A DNA stretch of 30,285 nucleotides, from positions 23,905 to 54,189 of the forward strand of contig DFFP01000030.1 in NCBI GenBank assembly GCA_002372275.1. The letters run 5' to 3'. How positions within the stretch are numbered: position 1 is the first letter of the stretch; each line of letters opens with the position of its first letter. The notes under the pieces were generated by a model. That model was not told the DNA's origin, searched no databases, and was given only the letters and a program-made list of their open reading frames with translations. Shown piece by piece: positions 24,118-30,285 of the stretch. The translations under genes were made by a program, and so were the position numbers. Origin of the DNA: Alphaproteobacteria bacterium UBA3773. Lineage in GTDB: Bacteria > Pseudomonadota > Alphaproteobacteria > RF32 > CAG-239.

Positions 24118-25083
24118 ATGCAAGAAAATAAGGATATTGTTGTGGCTAAAACAGCAATAGATCGCGAAGTCGAAGCCTTGGAAATCATGAAAAATGAGCT
24201 TGATGAAAATTTTACAAAAGCTTTAGATGTTTTGCAAAACTGCAAAGGACGCGTGATTGTCACCGGAATGGGAAAATCAGGACATGTTGGTCGTAAAATT
24301 GCGGCCACTTTTGCTTCGACCGGAACACCTTCATTTTTTGTACACCCCGGTGAGGCAAGTCATGGTGATCTAGGCATGATTGCAGATGATGATGTGGTGA
24401 TTGCGATTTCAAACGGCGGCGAATCAAAAGAATTATCTGATATTTTGACTTATTGCAAACGCTATAACATTTCGTTAATTGCTATAACTAAAAATCCGGA
24501 AAGTACGCTTGGGTTAGCCGGGGATTATTTGTTGAAATTACCGAACGATGGTGAAGCTTGTCCTTTAGGATTGGCACCGACTTCTTCTACCACCGCGACG
24601 CTTGTGATGGGAGATATTTTAGCCATTGCCTTGATGGAACGTAAAGGTTTTTCATCCACAGACTATAAAAAACGTCATCCGGGCGGAAAACTCGGTGCTA
24701 TTTTGTGTAAAGTTTCCGATTTGATGCATACGGGAGATGAAGTTCCTTTGATTGATGAAAATGCCATTATGCAAGATGCGCTCCTTGTGATGAGTGCTAA
24801 AATGCTCGGATGTGTCGGTATTACAAATGCTCAGGGTGATTTAGTCGGCATCATCACAGATGGTGACTTGAGACGTTGGATGTCGCCGAAATTAATCACG
24901 GAAAAAGTTTCAAATGTGATGACCAAAAATCCGAAAACCATTCAGCCGGATGTTTTGGCAAGTGAAGCTGTTTATACAATGAATAACACAGGTCACGGAA
25001 TTACGAATTTATTTGTTGTTGAAAATCAAAAGCCGATCGGGGTTATCCATATCCATGATTGTTTGAGGGCAGGGGTCAATTAA
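24118..25083 (+). CDS. kdsD: D-arabinose 5-phosphate isomerase (KdsD/KpsF family)
   Basis: 321 residues. It converts ribulose 5-phosphate to arabinose 5-phosphate, the first step towards Kdo for lipopolysaccharide. An N-terminal SIS sugar-isomerase domain (about 30-175) has VTGMGKSGHVGRKIAATFAST (48-68), HPGEASHGDLGM (76-87) and ISNGGES (97-103). KKRHPGGKLGA follows near 185, then two CBS domains (about 200-320), the standard full-length layout. Placement before lptC/lptB is the conserved Kdo-LPS export order, and supports KdsD over the capsule paralogue KpsF. The GTG start of the next gene lies three bases after the stop. Confidence 0.93.
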   Translation: MQENKDIVVAKTAIDREVEALEIMKNELDENFTKALDVLQNCKGRVIVTGMGKSGHVGRKIAATFASTGTPSFFVHPGEASHGDLGMIADDDVVIAISNGGESKELSDILTYCKRYNISLIAITKNPESTLGLAGDYLLKLPNDGEACPLGLAPTSSTTATLVMGDILAIALMERKGFSSTDYKKRHPGGKLGAILCKVSDLMHTGDEVPLIDENAIMQDALLVMSAKMLGCVGITNAQGDLVGIITDGDLRRWMSPKLITEKVSNVMTKNPKTIQPDVLASEAVYTMNNTGHGITNLFVVENQKPIGVIHIHDCLRAGVN

Positions 25084-25086
25084 AAC

Positions 25087-26145
25087 GTGGTTGATGTTAA
25101 AAAAATAGATGTTTTTTTTAACGATAAAAAAACGTTTTCGAAAGCGCATGTCAACAAACCGCGTTCTTCAGTTGTTTTAAGGTTTATCAAGCTTGCTTTA
25201 CCCTCAACAGCAGCCTTGCTTATTACGCTTGTTTTAATGTCGACATATTTAAAGACCAATAATATGCTTGCAGATTATGATCTAACAATGCCTAAAAAAG
25301 CGGAACTTGAAAAACTGCATGCTGAAGAAACAATTTTTTCCGTGACAGATAAAGACGGAAAAGTCAGTGTTTTTACGGCAGATACACTTGATGAAACATC
25401 TACTGGTTCAAAAGTTGTTAAAATTGTTCACCCGAAAGGAAAAATACCTGTCGGTACAGATGAAAAACCGTTTGATATTGTTTCTGATACTGGTTTTTTT
25501 GATCAAACGGAAAATAAAATTTTGTTGCAGAATAATGTCAAAGCTGTCTATGATCAGGATACGGTTATCACAACAGAGGAAGCAACCTATGATTTTAAAA
25601 AAGGGTATGGCTTCGGTAATTACGAAGTTTATGCCTTCGGCTCGTGGGGAAAACTTTGGGCTGACGGATTTTCTTATGAAAAAGAAAAAGATATTTTATA
25701 TCTTGAAAAAAATTCCAAAATCATCAATGACAGCGGTGTGTTGAAAGCTCATCAACAAACCCGCTTTTATAAAAGCTTGAATAAAATAGAAGCAGAAGGT
25801 GATGTTTCGTTTGTGCATGAAGAAAGTGAACTTTTTGCCGATAAAATGATTATATGGTTTCAAAACGCGCAAAAAACAGAAATCAAAAAAATAGAAGTGT
25901 TCGGTCATGTTGTCGTAAATACACATGATGCAGTAGTTAAAGGAGAATATGGTGTTTATTTGCCTCATAAAAACATGGTTGAACTTGAACGAAATGTTTC
26001 TATTGAAAAAGACGGACATATTGTTTATGGTGATAAAGCAATTACAAATACACAAACTAAGGTTAGTCATTTGATATCAACAAAGAAAAACGGACGCGTT
26101 TCCGGTGTGATTAAAGGTTCTAACATAAAAAGGAATTCGAAATGA
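25087..26145 (+). CDS. LptC-LptA fusion-like LPS transport protein
   Basis: 352 residues, GTG start just after kdsD; no in-frame ATG nearby fits better. An N-terminal cytoplasmic arm and one membrane helix (about 34-51) are followed by an LptC-like periplasmic region (SDTGFFDQTENKILL, near 132-146, and the beta-rich stretch up to ~215). From about residue 230 (base ~25774) a second OstA/LptA-like beta-jellyroll segment follows: NKIEAEGDVSF, LFADKMIIWF, KIEVFGHVVV, VKGEYGVYL, ERNVSIEKDG, VYGDKAIT. LptC alone is normally ~200 residues and lptA is normally a separate gene with its own signal peptide; neither a stop nor a second signal peptide is seen here. It sits in the exact lptC-lptA slot before lptB, overlapping it by four bases. 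Confidence 0.82.
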   Translation: MVDVKKIDVFFNDKKTFSKAHVNKPRSSVVLRFIKLALPSTAALLITLVLMSTYLKTNNMLADYDLTMPKKAELEKLHAEETIFSVTDKDGKVSVFTADTLDETSTGSKVVKIVHPKGKIPVGTDEKPFDIVSDTGFFDQTENKILLQNNVKAVYDQDTVITTEEATYDFKKGYGFGNYEVYAFGSWGKLWADGFSYEKEKDILYLEKNSKIINDSGVLKAHQQTRFYKSLNKIEAEGDVSFVHEESELFADKMIIWFQNAQKTEIKKIEVFGHVVVNTHDAVVKGEYGVYLPHKNMVELERNVSIEKDGHIVYGDKAITNTQTKVSHLISTKKNGRVSGVIKGSNIKRNSK

Positions 26146-26885
26146 AAAAAGATCAAAAATCAGACAGTGTTTTAGAAATATTTAATATCGGAAAAAAATA
26201 TAAAAACAGGTCTGTTTTGAAAAATGTATCCTTAAATGTCAGAAGAGGTGAAGCTGTCGGTCTTTTGGGACCAAACGGCGCAGGTAAAACAACGTGTTTT
26301 TATTGCGTTGTCGGTTTAATAACCCCCGATTACGGTGATGTGCATATCAACGGCGAAGATATTACGAGTATGCCGATGTATAAGCGCGCACGTATGGGAA
26401 TCGGCTATTTGCCTCAAGAGGCATCTATTTTCCGTTCTCTTAGCGTTGAAGATAATATCAAAGCTATTTTAGAAATTGTTGAAGAAGATGAAAATAAAAG
26501 GGAATCAAAACTCGAATCACTCTTAAATGAATTTTCTATTGCCCATTTAAGAAAATCACCGGCGGTTGCCTTATCCGGCGGTGAAAGACGCCGACTTGAA
26601 ATTGCAAGGGCTTTGGCAAGCGATCCGGATTTTATTTTACTTGATGAGCCGCTTGCAGGTATTGATCCGATTGCGGTAGGAGAAATCAGATCATTGGTGG
26701 CACAACTGAAAAACAGAGGACTTGGTGTTTTAATCACAGATCACAATGTCAGAGAAACGCTTGATATTATTGATAGAGCCTATATTTTGCATAACGGATC
26801 AGTTTTAATGGAAGGGACTCCTTCTGAAATTGTTAAAAGCAAAGAAGTGCGCGAGGTATACTTGGGCAAAAATTTTGCAATGTAA
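26142..26885 (+). CDS. lptB: LPS export ABC ATPase LptB
   Basis: 247 residues, the ATPase of the LptB2FG complex that pulls lipopolysaccharide from the inner membrane. Walker A is GPNGAGKTT (43-51), the Q-loop GYLPQEASIFRSLSVEDNI, signature ALSGGERRRLEIARALA, Walker B FILLDEPLAGIDPIA and the switch DHNVRETL. The PQ.ASIFR.L and DHNVRETL segments are typical of LptB. Overlaps the LptC-LptA gene by four bases. Its stop codon directly abuts the stop of the convergent gene, so no terminator fits between them. Confidence 0.95.
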   Translation: MKKDQKSDSVLEIFNIGKKYKNRSVLKNVSLNVRRGEAVGLLGPNGAGKTTCFYCVVGLITPDYGDVHINGEDITSMPMYKRARMGIGYLPQEASIFRSLSVEDNIKAILEIVEEDENKRESKLESLLNEFSIAHLRKSPAVALSGGERRRLEIARALASDPDFILLDEPLAGIDPIAVGEIRSLVAQLKNRGLGVLITDHNVRETLDIIDRAYILHNGSVLMEGTPSEIVKSKEVREVYLGKNFAM

Positions 26886-27452
26886 TTATTCAAGCGTGTC
26901 TTGAAATACAGTGATATTGTGCGGTTTTTGAAAATCTTTTAGCATATTTTCAAGTTTTTCATTTTTCGGAAATTTATGCTGTTTTTGAAATGTTTCTTTT
27001 TCGCTTGCGTAAGTGTTGAACAATTCTTGATAAATCATATTTCTGTTATCAGGTAATGTTGTTTGCATAGCCTGTTTTTCTGAATTTTCAAGTTTCGGTT
27101 GAAGTAAAGGTTGAGACGGTTTTTGTTGTGGTATATTTTGATTTTGAAGATTATTTTGGGCGGGTTTTTGAGAGTTCAAGGGAGCATTTATCACATTTTG
27201 AGTGGGCGCTTTATTTATATTATTTGCGCCGACATTTTGAATAGGTGCAACAGAATCTTGGCCCTCATCTGCCTGGTAGACTCTGCCATCAATGACACGA
27301 TAAGGTCTCGGATCGGATACTTTCGTATTTTGAGCAGGAGTTGGAAATTTGTTTTGTACGGTTCCAAAGGCGTTATCCGGCACAAAAAAATCTTGTGCAC
27401 CGGCGGGTAAGGACATATATATGAAAAGCGTTGCAAAAAACAAATATTTCAT
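26886..27452 (-). CDS. Exported Asn/Gln/Pro-rich low-complexity protein
   Basis: 188 residues with a signal peptide ending in PAGAQ near residue 20. Residues ~75-120 are low complexity, built mostly from Asn, Gln, Pro and Lys (QKPAQNNLQNQN, PQQKPSQPLL) and likely disordered. The last ~55 residues are charged and predicted helical (NMIYQELFNTYASEKETFQKQ is cut here for length). A small conserved-looking block DPRPYRVIDGRVYQ lies near 48-61. I recognise no family. It is divergent from the HExxH protein gene across 42 bases and convergent with lptB with no spacing. Possibly a periplasmic or envelope protein; function unknown. Confidence 0.7.
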   Translation of the reverse strand: MKYLFFATLFIYMSLPAGAQDFFVPDNAFGTVQNKFPTPAQNTKVSDPRPYRVIDGRVYQADEGQDSVAPIQNVGANNINKAPTQNVINAPLNSQKPAQNNLQNQNIPQQKPSQPLLQPKLENSEKQAMQTTLPDNRNMIYQELFNTYASEKETFQKQHKFPKNEKLENMLKDFQKPHNITVFQDTLE

Positions 27453-27494
27453 TTATAGTAACCAAACAGTTGAACTGACAGTAATAGTATATAC

Positions 27495-28184
27495 ATGAAA
27501 AACATTTTTTACATATTAATTTTTATAAGCTGTGCATTTTTTTTAAACCCTGCCTCGGCAAATGAATACAAAGAAAAGTGTATGCAATATCGCGCTGTTC
27601 CGAATGTCAAAATAGCGTTAGAGTTTGATGAACTTAAATATAATCATACGAAAACACCTCGGACACTGGCGCGTTTGCAACGTGAGAAATTTTCGGGAAA
27701 ACTCTTAAACGGATATCAGGTGATGGGGCTGACCACCTATGATTTTGGGACGGAGTTAAATTTTAAGTTGGAAGAAAAAATCATCAATAACGGTTTAACC
27801 TGTTATTATCCGACAGAAATCACTTTGGTTCTTTCTATGCGTTATCCGACAATTTATATTTCAAAGACCGTTTCGAAAAATTCATGTCAATATGATCAGC
27901 TTTTACGTCATGAACATATGCATCTTCAACTGGCAGCGGCCGCGTTTGAAGCATATGCACCCGTCTTAAAAGAACGTTTTTTGGAAGCTGTTAAAAAATA
28001 CCCTGTAGCCGGTCGGCCTAAAAAAGATGTCAGTATGGATGTTGTTCGTGATGATTTAACCAAAAAATATATGAGTGTTTTGACGCCTCTGGTTCAAACG
28101 CTTCAAAATGAAATTGATACCGAACAGGCAAAGCTGGATACACCTGAAAATTACAAAAAAGAGCAGACCTTGTGTCAAAACTAA
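27495..28184 (+). CDS. Exported protein with HExxH zinc-protease-like motif
   Basis: 229 residues with a signal peptide ending in NPASANE (about 18-24). The central motif is LLRHEHMHLQLAAAAFEAYA (137-156), where His139-Glu140 and His143 make an HExxH and Glu152 could be the third zinc ligand. Three further cysteines (29, 103, 131) and one near the C-terminus (in LCQN) may form disulfides. The layout resembles small secreted Zn-dependent peptidases of the DUF922 sort, but I cannot confirm the family. The last ~60 residues are an amphipathic helical tail. The stop overlaps the convergent HAD gene by four bases. Peptidase activity is inference. Confidence 0.7.
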   Translation: MKNIFYILIFISCAFFLNPASANEYKEKCMQYRAVPNVKIALEFDELKYNHTKTPRTLARLQREKFSGKLLNGYQVMGLTTYDFGTELNFKLEEKIINNGLTCYYPTEITLVLSMRYPTIYISKTVSKNSCQYDQLLRHEHMHLQLAAAAFEAYAPVLKERFLEAVKKYPVAGRPKKDVSMDVVRDDLTKKYMSVLTPLVQTLQNEIDTEQAKLDTPENYKKEQTLCQN

Positions 28185-28879
28185 GCTGTTTTTTCTTTTG
28201 AAAAATCAATAAAAGCTTCAATACATTCCAAAACACCTTTAAATGCCATATCGATGTAATCTTTATCCGAAGCTGAATTGTTATTGTAGTAGATACGAAC
28301 GGTTGTCATGCCGCTTTTTTTAGCATATTCAAGGTTAGAATAACTGTCATCAACAAAAATACATTCATGCGGTTCAAAACCGACTTTTTGACAATAGAGT
28401 TGATAGACTTTTTCATCTTCATTTTTCTTATAAACGCCAAAATCTTCAACACTGTAAAAACGATCGTTGAACATTTCGTAAAGGCCGATTCGTTTTAAAA
28501 TACGTTCGGATGCCGGTCTGTTGCTGGCTGTAAAAATAAACTGTTCTAAAGGTATTTGTTTAAGAAGTGTTGCTAAATTTTGATAGGGTTCAATCATATG
28601 AACGGGATTGCGCTTGTTATAGTAAAACGACAAATCTTTCGGAGATATATTGTAATTTTGAAAAAAGTATTCTCCGCCGTCACGATGTATTTTATATGAT
28701 TCTTTGACAAGTTTTTTACAAGTCGGTAAATCAAGCGGTACATTTAAATCTTCGACCAAAGCTTGCGCCATAACTTCATCTAATGTGTCGGCTATTTCGG
28801 GGGTAATACGATAAAGCGTATTATCTAAATCCCATATAATTGCTTTTTTATTTTGGAGTATTGATTTATTTGTTGTCAT
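28181..28879 (-). CDS. HAD-superfamily phosphatase, pyrimidine 5'-nucleotidase-like
   Basis: 232 residues. HAD motif I is IWDLDNTLY with Asp17 as nucleophile and Asp19 as acid/base; motif II is FTASNR (~114); motif III Lys lies in FGVYKKNEDEKVY; motif IV is IFVDDSYSNLEYAKKSGM. The helical C1 cap and the DLDNTLY signature match the pyrimidine 5'-nucleotidase (Sdt1/PynA-like) branch found widely in alphaproteobacteria. Likely substrates are UMP/CMP-type monophosphates; the true substrate is not readable. Confidence 0.88.
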   Translation of the reverse strand: MTTNKSILQNKKAIIWDLDNTLYRITPEIADTLDEVMAQALVEDLNVPLDLPTCKKLVKESYKIHRDGGEYFFQNYNISPKDLSFYYNKRNPVHMIEPYQNLATLLKQIPLEQFIFTASNRPASERILKRIGLYEMFNDRFYSVEDFGVYKKNEDEKVYQLYCQKVGFEPHECIFVDDSYSNLEYAKKSGMTTVRIYYNNNSASDKDYIDMAFKGVLECIEAFIDFSKEKTA

Positions 28880-28958
28880 TATTTATCGTCCGTACCTAAG
28901 CTTACGCATAATGCATTGTTGATGCGTGTAGCGTTAAATAAAAATCAAATCGATTATC

Positions 28959-29405
28959 TTAATAAGCAATCAATCTTGCAGGATTACCAAGCAAAATCAT
29001 GCATTGTTGACCAGGCGAAAGTAAAACGTCTGAACCTTGAGTTAAGGTCATCACCTGACCATTATCCAAACGAACAACGTATTCATAACCGGTTTGTGAA
29101 GAAAGAGCTCCTTGGGCTTTGTCACCGGCATAACCACCTAACAATGCACCGCCTGCGGCACCTAAGTTGTGTGCTGTTTTTCCGCTACCGATGGCATAGC
29201 CTCCGACACCGCCTAAAATTGCTCCGGCAAGCATACCCGCATTGTTATCTGATTTGACCTGAACCTGACGAACACTGATCACGGAACAGTGACTGGCGCT
29301 CGCAGCACGGCCGACAGAGCTTGTGCCATATTGGTTGGAGTTAATATCTGCCTGACAGCAGACGAGTGTAACAGTTGCAAAAGCAATACCGATTATTTTT
29401 TTCAT
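28959..29405 (-). CDS. Glycine-zipper surface lipoprotein (SlyB / 17-kDa antigen-like)
   Basis: 148 residues from the ATG at 29405, chosen because AAGGAG lies 8 bases upstream; an upstream ATG at 29432 adds nine residues without a ribosome site. The signal ends in LVCC, a probable lipobox with Cys16 or Cys17. Two Gly-rich zipper segments (AGMLAGAILGGVGGYAIGSG, ~58-77, and NLGAAGGALLGGYAG) form the membrane-inserting hairpin typical of SlyB, PcpT and the rickettsial 17-kDa antigen. A C-terminal beta-rich domain (YEYVVRLDNGQVMTLTQG) follows. It likely stabilises the outer membrane. Confidence 0.88.
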   Translation of the reverse strand: MKKIIGIAFATVTLVCCQADINSNQYGTSSVGRAASASHCSVISVRQVQVKSDNNAGMLAGAILGGVGGYAIGSGKTAHNLGAAGGALLGGYAGDKAQGALSSQTGYEYVVRLDNGQVMTLTQGSDVLLSPGQQCMILLGNPARLIAY

Positions 29406-29472
29406 GAAGAAATACTCCTTAGTTAACAACAATATGTTCCAAGATATACAAATATTTTTTTAATGTCAATGC

Positions 29473-29501
29473 TAGACAATGCAACTTTGTTGTTGTATAG
29501 T
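29473..29501 (+). promoter_or_regulatory. Probable promoter for asnS
   Basis: TAGACA (29473-29478) and TATAGT (29496-29501) with 17 bp spacing, each five of six to consensus. Start near 29508, leader of about 22 bases. AGAGGAAAG lies just before the asnS ATG. Confidence 0.65.
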
Positions 29502-29529
29502 GCAAAAAGTTTAAATCAAGAGGAAAGTT

Positions 29530-30285
29530 ATGAATATGACACTTAAACGTTCTAAAATTGTAGATTTACTGCGCGCAGAAAGCCCGATTGAAAAGGTTTT
29601 AATTAAGGGTTGGGTCAAAACACGTCGTGATGCAAAAGATTTTTCATTTCTTGAAATCGGAGACGGAAGCTCGCTCAAAAATATGCAGGTTGTTGTTTTA
29701 AATACGCTTTCAAATTATGAAGAGATCAAAAAACTATCCACAGGCTCTTCTGTGGCTGTTGAGGGTGCTTTAATCGAATCTCAAGGCGGTAATCAAAAAT
29801 ATGAAATCAAGGCAGGAAGCGTTTTGGTTTATGGAATTGCGCCTGATGATTTTCCGCTTCAAAAGAAAAAACACACGGATGAATATCTGCGCTCTATTGC
29901 ACACTTGAGAGCTCGCACAAACAAATACGGGGCAGCTTTTCGTATTCGTTCGATTTTGTCGTATGCTATACACAAATTTTTCCAAGAGCGTGGTTTTGCG
30001 TATGTTCATACGCCGATTATTACAGCTTCGGATTGTGAGGGAGCCGGCGAAATGTTTCAGGTTACAACGCTTGATTTGAACAATCTTCCGAAAACCTCAA
30101 GCGGGCAGGTGGATTATTCAAAAGACTTTTTCGGCAAACCGGCCAGATTGACTGTTTCGGGGCAATTAAACGGCGAAATGTATGCTTGCGCGCTCGGGGA
30201 TATTTATACATTCGGGCCGACTTTCAGAGCTGAAGATTCAAACACGCCGCGTCATGCTGCCGAATTTTGGATGATTGAACCTGAA
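29530..30285 (+). CDS. asnS: Asparagine-tRNA ligase, 3' end outside the window
   Basis: The first 252 residues of a class IIb aminoacyl-tRNA synthetase; the frame is still open at the last base. The N-terminal OB-fold anticodon domain shows IKGWVKTRRDAKDFSFLEI (24-42). The catalytic core begins with the motif 1 region (FRIRSILSYAIHKFFQERGF then VHTPIIT) and ends in motif 2, FRAEDSNTPRHAAEFWMIEP. The latter is the AsnRS form of the motif (AspRS differs), so the enzyme charges tRNA-Asn directly. AGAGGAAAG lies 6 bases before the ATG. Confidence 0.95.
   Translation, partial: MNMTLKRSKIVDLLRAESPIEKVLIKGWVKTRRDAKDFSFLEIGDGSSLKNMQVVVLNTLSNYEEIKKLSTGSSVAVEGALIESQGGNQKYEIKAGSVLVYGIAPDDFPLQKKKHTDEYLRSIAHLRARTNKYGAAFRIRSILSYAIHKFFQERGFAYVHTPIITASDCEGAGEMFQVTTLDLNNLPKTSSGQVDYSKDFFGKPARLTVSGQLNGEMYACALGDIYTFGPTFRAEDSNTPRHAAEFWMIEPE

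Noticed and set aside
27111..27410. Plus-strand ORF of 99 codons opposite the Asn/Gln/Pro-rich gene
   Set aside because: No ribosome site and no domain; the minus-strand ORF has a proper signal peptide and explains the region.

Overview
The window reads as a piece of an AT-rich Gram-negative alphaproteobacterial chromosome. Support for this comes from the split Fo ATP synthase cluster (I-a-c-b'-b with no F1 genes), the alphaproteobacterial-type AddB/AddA pair, the DciA(DUF721)-DsbA pairing, the Kdo/LPS export block and outer-membrane-type proteins. A prepilin-like protein with the GRSMVEML start and the low GC suggest the gut-associated, host-adapted alphaproteobacterial lineages; that placement is inference. 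There is no IS element, phage, tRNA, rRNA or CRISPR array.

Layout. 1-1017: 3' part of an unrecognised gene. 1016-1197 (minus): a probable free-standing structured small RNA of about 180 nt with its own consensus promoter and terminator, beside a TspO-family gene. 1843-3744: an RNase J-like nuclease with its own terminator. 3800-8495 (minus): one tightly packed operon, a 46-aa membrane protein, XerD-type recombinase, DciA-like protein, DsbA-like thiol oxidoreductase, then AtpI, a, c, b', b. 8520-16697 (plus): aroK-rph-rdgB-addB-addA behind a near-consensus promoter. 16700-18975 (minus): an MsbA-type ABC half transporter and an exported protein sharing a TAATG junction. 19116-20800: an outer-membrane beta-barrel protein, a roughly 320-bp noncoding stretch with a long hairpin, a prepilin-like protein and a small exported repeat protein.

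20869-23964 is the most unusual block. It encodes an exported alpha-helical-barrel-like protein, a Stealth-family sugar-phosphate transferase with an N-terminal membrane anchor predicted to put the enzyme in the periplasm, and a DMT/EamA-type transporter. This recalls the eukaryotic Golgi arrangement of a lumenal Stealth enzyme (GNPTAB) supplied by a DMT-clan nucleotide-sugar transporter. The functional reading is a hypothesis.

24118-26885 encodes kdsD, an apparent single-chain LptC-LptA fusion, and lptB, so Kdo synthesis and LPS export are coupled. The rest holds an exported Asn/Gln/Pro-rich protein, an exported HExxH protein, a HAD phosphatase, a glycine-zipper lipoprotein and the 5' part of asnS, which runs off the window.
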